In this document: positions 8,629 to 13,521 of the stretch, in pieces
Layout of the letters: each line of letters starts with the position of its first letter
How positions within the stretch are numbered: position 1 is the first letter of the stretch
DNA from: Bacteroides sp. CAG:770
GTDB taxonomy: Bacteria > Bacteroidota > Bacteroidia > Bacteroidales > UBA932
Reading direction: 5' to 3'
DNA length: 13,521 bases
Assembly (NCBI GenBank): GCA_000435075.1
Contig: FR890596.1
Span: 1-13,521, forward strand
Made by a program: the position numbers and the translations under genes
The notes under the pieces: model-generated
What the model was told of the DNA's origin: nothing
Databases searched by the model: none
What the model saw: the letters and a program-made list of their open reading frames with translations, nothing else

Positions 8629-10299
8629 ATGAAAAACTTGAAAATATTTTCAATCATAGCGGCAACATTGGCCTTGCCCGCATTTGTCGCCTGCACGGAC
8701 GACGACAGCGCTAAGGTTCAGAACCTGGCTGCAAAAGCAACCATCACACAAGGTGGCTACTATTCTGCTGACGGAAGTCTGAAGACTCCGGCCTGGGGCA
8801 AAGAGGACAAAGCCGCCATCATGCTCTATGCTGACGGAAAACTCAGCAAGGCGACGGCAACCCCGCTTCTCAGCGGAAGCACAACTGCACAGTTCCTGTT
8901 CAACATCCTCGCCAACAGGGAGGAGACGGACGTCCTGAGCTGGTACCCTGCCGATGCCGAAATCTCCTTCAGCGGACACGACGTTACTGTCAACATCCCT
9001 ACCGAGCAGACTGGCAGCGATATTCCGGTCATGTTCGGAATGGACAGGCAGAACATAAACCGCTACGAAGGATGCAAGTTCACGCTGAAGCCTGCCGGCT
9101 GCATGGTTTATGTCAATGTTGCCATGGGCGACTATGAGGTCAAATCATTGGAACTCACCGCCAACGGAGGCGAGAATATCGCAGGAACCGTTACTGTCAA
9201 TGTTGACGAGGGCTCGGCAACAGCTACCGCATCTTCAGTTACGGTCACACCTGCCTCCCCTGTCGACTGCAGGACATCCTCCGTATTGATTCCGGTTTAT
9301 TGCGCTCCGGTAACATTGACAAACGGCATTTCAGTAAAGATTACGACATCTGCAGGACAGACCATCACTTCATCCGTCAATGATAAAATGGTCCTCGAGG
9401 CCGGAGGAAAGTACAATACCGCGAAAGTCGCTGAGGGTGAATCCACTGAACTTGTTTTCTGCGGCGACAATCATGTATTCGTCATCAATGCCGACCTTGC
9501 GAAAGAGACTTATAAGGAGGGTATTCTCTGGAGCCTTGACGTGAAGACATTGGCTTCCGGTCTCGGCCTGGCCGCCAGCAAATGCGACCATCTGGACGAC
9601 TGCAAGTTCGTGGACAACGGAACCAAGCTTCTGCTCACAAGTTCGTACGGCTGGTGCGCATTGCTGGACTATCCTACAGGCAACATGCTGTTCCATACGA
9701 CCCAGGTGCCGAATGCTCACTCTGCAGAGTACATCCCTGGAGGATATGTAGCAGTGGCAACTTCGGTAGGAAGCACAGATTTGCATAATAATGTCCAGCT
9801 CTACAGCATTGACAAGAGCGAGCAGATTCTTGCAAAAGCATACCTCTATTCCGGCCACGGACTGGTCTGGGACTATAGCAGGAATGTGCTCTACGGTGCA
9901 GGTGGCGATGTCGTGAAGGTGTTCGATATAACACTCGGCGAGAAACCTGCAATAACATTGAAAAAGACCATCAAGGCACCGAAGAACGGCATCCACGACC
10001 TGATGCGTGTGGACAACAGCACTCTCACCGTCGCAGGAGACCATGCCTATCTTTTCAATGTCGATACGGAGATGTTCACGGAGATGGCTCTTTTCAGCGG
10101 TTCCTCATCCATCAAGTCATTGAATTACAATGGCGAGACCGGTGAAATCTGGTACACTGACGCCACCATCCCGGAAGGCAGCGAGAGCTGGTCATCACAG
10201 AAGATCCGCTACAGTACCAACAAGGACGGTTCCAGCGCTGACCGCATCATCAAGGTGCCTGACATGGACATGTACAAGGTGCGTGTAAGACAGTGGTAG
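8629..10299 (+). CDS. Lipoprotein: fimbrillin-like domain fused to a DUF6528-like beta-propeller
   Basis: I chose the ATG at 8629 (556 residues) over an in-frame TTG at 8623. The lipobox Cys is C22, followed by TDDDS, a strong match to the acidic surface-export signal of Bacteroidota lipoproteins. Residues about 35-265 resemble the fimbrillin/Mfa-like family: TPAWGKEDKAAIMLY (53-67), a SWYPA motif (104-108), a VNIPTEQ strand (121-127), and a CKFTLKPAG stretch followed by valine-rich strands. Residues about 273-556 form repeated beta units resembling DUF6528: CDHLDDCKF (319-327), NAHSAEYIPGG (362-372), SGHGLVWDY (408-416) and GIHDLMR (454-460). Family names are from memory of motifs. Function is unknown; its position suggests surface ligand binding or processing in this locus. 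The His residues recur once per blade (see findings). Confidence 0.82.
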   Translation: MKNLKIFSIIAATLALPAFVACTDDDSAKVQNLAAKATITQGGYYSADGSLKTPAWGKEDKAAIMLYADGKLSKATATPLLSGSTTAQFLFNILANREETDVLSWYPADAEISFSGHDVTVNIPTEQTGSDIPVMFGMDRQNINRYEGCKFTLKPAGCMVYVNVAMGDYEVKSLELTANGGENIAGTVTVNVDEGSATATASSVTVTPASPVDCRTSSVLIPVYCAPVTLTNGISVKITTSAGQTITSSVNDKMVLEAGGKYNTAKVAEGESTELVFCGDNHVFVINADLAKETYKEGILWSLDVKTLASGLGLAASKCDHLDDCKFVDNGTKLLLTSSYGWCALLDYPTGNMLFHTTQVPNAHSAEYIPGGYVAVATSVGSTDLHNNVQLYSIDKSEQILAKAYLYSGHGLVWDYSRNVLYGAGGDVVKVFDITLGEKPAITLKKTIKAPKNGIHDLMRVDNSTLTVAGDHAYLFNVDTEMFTEMALFSGSSSIKSLNYNGETGEIWYTDATIPEGSESWSSQKIRYSTNKDGSSADRIIKVPDMDMYKVRVRQW

Positions 10300-10342
10300 A
10301 AAAGTTCTTTATAAAGTAATACTTTCGAATTACACCCGAAAC

Positions 10343-10360
10343 AATTTTTGTCTATTTTTG
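10343..10360 (+). promoter_or_regulatory. Promoter candidates immediately upstream of the ECF sigma gene
   Basis: TATTTTTG (10353-10360) matches the -7 consensus TAnnTTTG exactly, and a near match AATTTTTG lies ten bases upstream (10343-10350). No TTTG is found at the expected -33 distance; the nearest is TTTCG at 10323-10327. Use of the downstream element would put transcription start only a few bases before the ATG at 10369. A short inverted repeat, TTTCG (10323-10327) with CGAAA (10337-10341), lies just upstream and could bind a regulator. Confidence 0.45.
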
Positions 10361-10368
10361 CAGGTGAA

Positions 10369-10896
10369 ATGCTTAACGACGACAGACATTTATTGAATCT
10401 TATAGCAGATGGGGATGTCAAGGCACTTGGCATCCTCTATGTGCTATATGCTGCCCGGATAAGGAATTTCGCCTTCAGTCTTCTGCAGAATTCCTCTGAA
10501 GCTGAGGATATCACACAAGACTTGTTTTTGAAGATATGGAACTCCAGGGAAAGCCTCAGAAATGTGGATTCCCTGAAGTCGTATCTGTTCAGCATGACGC
10601 ACAATGCCGTGCTGAACTACATAAAACACAAAAACATACAAGACAAGTACAAGGTAGCGTCAGCCGGTATGATGTCGGAGCAATATGAGCCGGACTCAAA
10701 GTATGACACTTCGGAACTGCTCAAAAGCATTGACTTCGCCCTTGAGGGGATGAGTGTCCTCCGAAAGACGATTTTCCGGATGAACCGCTACGAACACAAG
10801 ACATATCAGGAAATCGCTGACATATTGATGATCAGTCCGAAGACTGTCCAGTATCATATATCATGCGCTCTTTCCGAACTTAGGAAATTATTATAA
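10369..10896 (+). CDS. ECF-type RNA polymerase sigma factor
   Basis: This is a cytoplasmic alternative sigma factor of 175 residues from the ATG at 10369. An upstream in-frame TTG at 10348 would add seven residues overlapping the promoter and is not favoured. Region 2 spans about 20-90: DITQDLFLKIW is the region 2.2 core, then SLKSYLFSMTHNAVLNYIKHK covers 2.3-2.4. Region 4 spans about 125-175 with a helix-turn-helix, YQEIADILMISPKTVQYHI. The usual LP before region 4.1 is replaced by GMS. Such sigma factors in Bacteroidota are held by a FecR protein and released when an STN-bearing SusC binds its ligand. The presumed partner is the FecR at 567-1733, about 8.6 kb upstream rather than adjacent. 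It heads the group with the GDPD (12 bases downstream) and the OPA carrier. Confidence 0.95.
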   Translation: MLNDDRHLLNLIADGDVKALGILYVLYAARIRNFAFSLLQNSSEAEDITQDLFLKIWNSRESLRNVDSLKSYLFSMTHNAVLNYIKHKNIQDKYKVASAGMMSEQYEPDSKYDTSELLKSIDFALEGMSVLRKTIFRMNRYEHKTYQEIADILMISPKTVQYHISCALSELRKLL

Positions 10897-10908
10897 AAAC
10901 ATTGATAA

Positions 10909-11832
10909 ATGAAAAGAAGATTTTTGATTTTTGCGGCTGCAGTGCTCTGCTTCGTTTCTTGCGGAAATAAGGAGCCACAGTATGCAAACAGGGCTGAGAA
11001 GATTGTGGCCGAGATGCACAATCCTAATTCAAAATATGTCGTAGTTGCCTGTCACAGAGGCGACTGGAGAAATTATCCGGAGAATTCCATTCCGGCTATC
11101 GAGTCCATCATCAGGATGGGTGCCGATATCATGGAACTGGACCTCAAGCTTACCAAGGACAGCGTCCTCGTCCTCTCACATGACAAGACCCTCGACCGCT
11201 GCACTACGGGCAAGGGACTCGTCAGCGACTACACTCTGGATGAAATCAAGCAGCTGAGGCTGAAGAGGGCTCACGGCGTAGCCACAGACTCTCTCCGAAT
11301 GCCTACACTCCGTGAGGCGCTCGAATGCTGCAAGGACAGGATCTGTGTCAATGTTGACCAGGGATATGAGTACTACGACATGGTTCTCGCCATCACCGAG
11401 GAGCTCGGGGTTACCGACCAGATTCTGATCAAGGGAAAGAAACCTCTCGCTGAGGTGGCTGCCAAAATGGCTGAGCATGAGCACAATATGATGTATATGC
11501 CTATCATTGACATCCAGAAAGAGAAGGGGCAGGCTCTGTTCAACGAATATATGGAGACCAAAACCGTTCCTCTGGCCTATGAGGTATGCTGGAAAAAGAC
11601 AACCCCTGAGGTGGAGGATTGTTTCAGGAAGATACTGGCTTCAGGCTCAAAGCTTTGGATAAACACTATCTGGGGAAGTCTCTGCGGCTACCTGGATGAT
11701 GACAAGGCTCTCGACTGCGGCAATCCTGCCGAGATCTATGATCAGGTCATAGCCTATGGCGCGTCATTGATCCAGACCGACCGTCCTGAGCAGTTGATTA
11801 AATATCTGCGTTCAAAGGGACTTCACGACTAA
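10909..11832 (+). CDS. Lipoprotein glycerophosphodiester phosphodiesterase (GDPD family)
   Basis: The enzyme would hydrolyse glycerophosphodiesters to glycerol-3-phosphate and an alcohol. The protein has 307 residues with a lipobox at FVSC (C18). The residues after Cys (GNKEPQ) lack the acidic surface signal, suggesting a periplasm-facing location. GDPD hallmarks: H49-R50-G, PENS (57-60), E76 and D78 as metal ligands, and H91-D as the second catalytic His, followed by TTGKGLVSDYTLDEI. Later motifs are LWINTIWG and the family-typical end IQTDRPEQLIKYL. Where canonical enzymes have an E-x-K that supplies a third metal ligand, this one has N148-V-D150, which I recall as common in a Bacteroidota subfamily. 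Its neighbour, an organophosphate carrier, fits the product. The exact substrate is unknown. Confidence 0.93.
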   Translation: MKRRFLIFAAAVLCFVSCGNKEPQYANRAEKIVAEMHNPNSKYVVVACHRGDWRNYPENSIPAIESIIRMGADIMELDLKLTKDSVLVLSHDKTLDRCTTGKGLVSDYTLDEIKQLRLKRAHGVATDSLRMPTLREALECCKDRICVNVDQGYEYYDMVLAITEELGVTDQILIKGKKPLAEVAAKMAEHEHNMMYMPIIDIQKEKGQALFNEYMETKTVPLAYEVCWKKTTPEVEDCFRKILASGSKLWINTIWGSLCGYLDDDKALDCGNPAEIYDQVIAYGASLIQTDRPEQLIKYLRSKGLHD

Positions 11833-11845
11833 TCATTGGATATAG

Positions 11846-13234
11846 ATGTTCGATTTCTATAAAATAAGCGCGCCGTCTGCAAGCAAGGTGGCGCCTGAAA
11901 ATACCGAAAAGGTCTGGAAGCGTGCACGTTTCCAGACTTTTGTCGCAATAACTCTCGGTTATGCCCTGTACTATGTGTGCAGGATGTCAATGGGTGTGAT
12001 GAAGCAGCCGATTATCGATGCGGGGCTTCTCAATGCCACACAGCTCGGTATCATAGGTGCCTGTCTGTATTGGACTTACGCTGTCGGCAAGCTTGTCAAC
12101 GGCTTTCTGGTCGACAGTTCCAACATCAAGAGGTTCATGGCCACGGGTCTCATCCTCTCGGTAACGGCCAATTTCCTGATGGGCGTCCTCGGTGTCGCCG
12201 CTGTCAATGCCGGTATCAGCAGTTCTGTGATTTTCGTTGTGTTCGCCATCATGTGGGCGATAAACGGATGGGCCCAGTCAATGGGTTCTCCTGCGTCTGT
12301 GGTTGCACTTTCCAGATGGTTCCCGCTGAAAATCAGAGGGACTTTCTACGGTTTCTTCAGCGCGTCCCATAACATTGGCGAGGGCCTGTCATTTGTCTTC
12401 GTCGGATCTATCGTTGCCGCTTTCGGGTGGAAATGGGGATTTTTCGGTGCCGCATGCGCCGGCATTCTCGGTGTCCTGCTGATTGTCCTTTGGCTTTACG
12501 ATACGCCTGAGAGCAAGGGACTTCCGTCTATCGAGGAGCTTTCCGGTGAGGCTGTGCCTGCCAAGAAAGTCGAGGGCCCGGAGGAGACACGCAAGATTCA
12601 GCGGGCCGTACTGCGCAATCCCGGGGTCTGGATTCTTGCGCTTTCCAGTGCGTTCATGTATATGAGCCGTTATGCCATCAATGAGTGGGGTACCATTTTC
12701 CTCCAGGAAACCTACGACTATGACCTCACGTCAGCAGCCACGATTATCGGTATCAATCCTATTTTCGGTGTGCTGGGAACAGTGCTTTCCGGCTGGTTTT
12801 CCGACAAGGTCTTCAGGGGTGACCGCAAGTATCCGGCGTTCGTTGCCGGCATCCTTGAAGCCATCGCACTGTTCCTCTTCCTGTTCGGTGGAGGCAGCCA
12901 CTTTGTCCTGATTTTGTCAATGATATTGTTCGGCATAGCCATCGGAGTCCTGATCAGTTTCCTGGGCGGTCTCATGGCCATTGACCTTGTCCCGAGGAAA
13001 GCCTCAGGCGCGGCTCTCGGCATAGTGGGCGTGGCATCCTACGCTGCCGCCGGCCTTCAAAACATTGTCTCAGGTCTCTTGCTGGACAACAACACTTTCG
13101 AGGCTGTCAACAAGCTTGGCGAGACAGTGACGAAGCATGATTTCACCTACGTGAGCTGGTTCTGGTTCGGTGCCGCAGTGGTTTCGTTCCTCCTCCCGAT
13201 CCTGAACTGGAGACGCAAGCAGCAGGAAATCTAA
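11846..13234 (+). CDS. OPA-family MFS organophosphate:phosphate antiporter (GlpT/UhpT/UhpC-like)
   Basis: This inner-membrane carrier has 462 residues and about 12 transmembrane helices with a charged central loop at about 220-258. Family markers: YYVCR with R46 (matching GlpT R45), a G-W-x-Q-S-x-G-x-P segment (141-149), SHNIGEG with H175 (matching GlpT H165), SRYAINEW with R275 (matching GlpT R269) and SDKVFRGDR (319-327). The two arginines and the histidine are the known organophosphate-binding residues of GlpT, so import of a sugar or glycerol phosphate in exchange for phosphate is likely. Coupling with the GDPD 13 bases upstream favours glycerol-3-phosphate, but GlpT, UhpT and the UhpC sensor cannot be separated by eye. 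With no sensor kinase nearby, a transport role is preferred. Confidence 0.93.
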   Translation: MFDFYKISAPSASKVAPENTEKVWKRARFQTFVAITLGYALYYVCRMSMGVMKQPIIDAGLLNATQLGIIGACLYWTYAVGKLVNGFLVDSSNIKRFMATGLILSVTANFLMGVLGVAAVNAGISSSVIFVVFAIMWAINGWAQSMGSPASVVALSRWFPLKIRGTFYGFFSASHNIGEGLSFVFVGSIVAAFGWKWGFFGAACAGILGVLLIVLWLYDTPESKGLPSIEELSGEAVPAKKVEGPEETRKIQRAVLRNPGVWILALSSAFMYMSRYAINEWGTIFLQETYDYDLTSAATIIGINPIFGVLGTVLSGWFSDKVFRGDRKYPAFVAGILEAIALFLFLFGGGSHFVLILSMILFGIAIGVLISFLGGLMAIDLVPRKASGAALGIVGVASYAAAGLQNIVSGLLLDNNTFEAVNKLGETVTKHDFTYVSWFWFGAAVVSFLLPILNWRRKQQEI

Positions 13235-13263
13235 CCGCATTCTCCAAGTCGGCTTTATAAACG

Positions 13264-13303
13264 AATTTTGTCCGGATCTGCCCACGCATTTCCGGACAAA
13301 ATT
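13264..13303 (+). terminator. Palindromic repeat, copy 2 (32-bp core 13268-13299); likely terminator of the second operon
   Basis: A perfect 13-bp stem pairs 13264-13276 with 13291-13303 around a 14-base loop, about 30 bases after the OPA carrier stop codon. It is followed by GTTTTC, a short T-tract, so intrinsic termination is plausible though the stem is only moderately GC-rich. Core ends and length match the other copies, and the loop plus right arm resemble copy 1 (24-55). Confidence 0.65.
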
Positions 13304-13405
13304 GTTTTCAGCATTTCAGAGGTGCGACCACCAGAACTTCCATTGTCTGGATGTCTGTTTATGGCTATTTCGTCTTGACAACAGCAGGTTATATCCTCAA
13401 ATTAG

Positions 13406-13443
13406 AATTTGTCCGTAAAATTGTAGGGTTTTACGGACAAGTT
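13406..13443. repeat. Palindromic repeat, copy 3 (32-bp core 13409-13440)
   Basis: A 15-bp stem with one G-T wobble pairs 13406-13420 with 13429-13443 around an 8-base loop. The core arms are TTGTCCGTAAAA and TTTTACGGACAA. Relative to copy 1, the inner G-C pair has become T-A on both arms, so the palindrome is kept by a compensatory change. The core is again 32 bp. Confidence 0.75.
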
Positions 13444-13455
13444 ACCAATTCTGAG

Positions 13456-13494
13456 CAATTGTCCGCCAGAAAACGTTTTATTCCGGACAAGTTG
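13456..13494. repeat. Palindromic repeat, copy 4 (32-bp core 13459-13490), inner arms altered
   Basis: TTGTCCG (13459-13465) pairs with CGGACAA (13484-13490). Three more outer pairs form if G13491 is bulged. The right arm TTCCGGACAAGTTGT equals that of copy 1, but the inner left arm has diverged; a separate 10-bp palindrome AAAACGTTTT sits inside (13470-13479). A small overlapping hairpin (13493-13498 with 13503-13508, TTCG loop) follows. The rest of 13235-13521 shows no supported gene. Confidence 0.65.
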
Positions 13495-13521
13495 TGTTTT
13501 CGAACACATTTGTATTATACT

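Noticed and set aside
10301..10325. AT-rich palindrome CTTTATAAAG (10307-10316) and flanking AAAGT/ACTTT as a terminator
   Set aside because: Stems are short and AT-only, with no following T-tract; at most a weak operator candidate.
13268..13490. CRISPR array from the three repeats at the right edge
   Set aside because: Starts are 141 and 50 bp apart, so spacers are unequal; the loops differ; a fourth copy lies 13 kb away; no cas genes are seen.
24..13490. Invertible (phase-variable) segment bounded by inverted repeats
   Set aside because: Each element is itself a palindrome, so copies have no clear relative orientation; no invertase gene is in the window and a 13-kb invertible unit carrying the whole locus is unsupported.
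13351..13521. Open reading frame of 57 codons from ATG 13351 running off the right edge
   Set aside because: It reads straight through two of the palindromic repeats, has no recognisable domain or signal peptide, and no promoter or RBS evidence. Sequence beyond the window would be needed to revive it.

Overview
The window looks like Bacteroidota, most likely order Bacteroidales. It carries a SusC/SusD pair with an N-terminal STN domain, a FecR anti-sigma factor with a DUF4974-like C-terminus, BACON and fimbrillin-like domains, lipoproteins with acidic residues after the lipobox, TAnnTTTG-type promoter sequences and no Shine-Dalgarno sites. Base composition is roughly half GC and looks uniform. 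All nine genes are on the + strand. I see no RNA genes, insertion sequences or CRISPR array.

Layout. Bases 1-201 hold a 32-bp-core palindrome, an 8-bp tandem repeat and a weak promoter candidate. A tightly packed cluster follows: a small BACON lipoprotein (202-567), a FecR-type anti-sigma factor (567-1733), an STN-containing SusC-type TonB-dependent transporter (1736-5161), a SusD-type lipoprotein (5168-6553), a lipoprotein with two Fn3 domains, a PKD-like domain and a PQQ-type beta-propeller (6575-8572), a stable UNCG-loop hairpin (8584-8609), and a lipoprotein joining a fimbrillin-like domain to a DUF6528-like beta-propeller (8629-10299). A second group begins with its own promoter candidates: an ECF sigma factor (10369-10896), a lipoprotein glycerophosphodiester phosphodiesterase (10909-11832) and an OPA-family organophosphate:phosphate antiporter (11846-13234). 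Bases 13235-13521 contain no convincing gene but three more copies of the palindrome seen at the left edge.

How the genes may work together (inference). The SusC/SusD pair and the lipoproteins would bind a ligand at the cell surface and import it across the outer membrane. The GDPD would release glycerol-3-phosphate (or a related phosphate ester) in the periplasm, and the OPA carrier would move it into the cytoplasm. Ligand-loaded SusC would signal through its STN domain to FecR, and FecR to the ECF sigma factor. The window has no glycoside hydrolase, polysaccharide lyase or sulfatase, so this resembles a phosphodiester-acquisition locus with PUL-style machinery more than a conventional glycan-utilisation locus.

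The observations most worth checking are: four palindromes of identical 32-bp core length with compensatory arm changes, flanking the locus; a propeller lipoprotein with four histidines spaced 43/46/46 residues; separation of the sigma factor from its presumed anti-sigma factor; and a hand-counted excess of the hexamer CATTGA/TCAATG.
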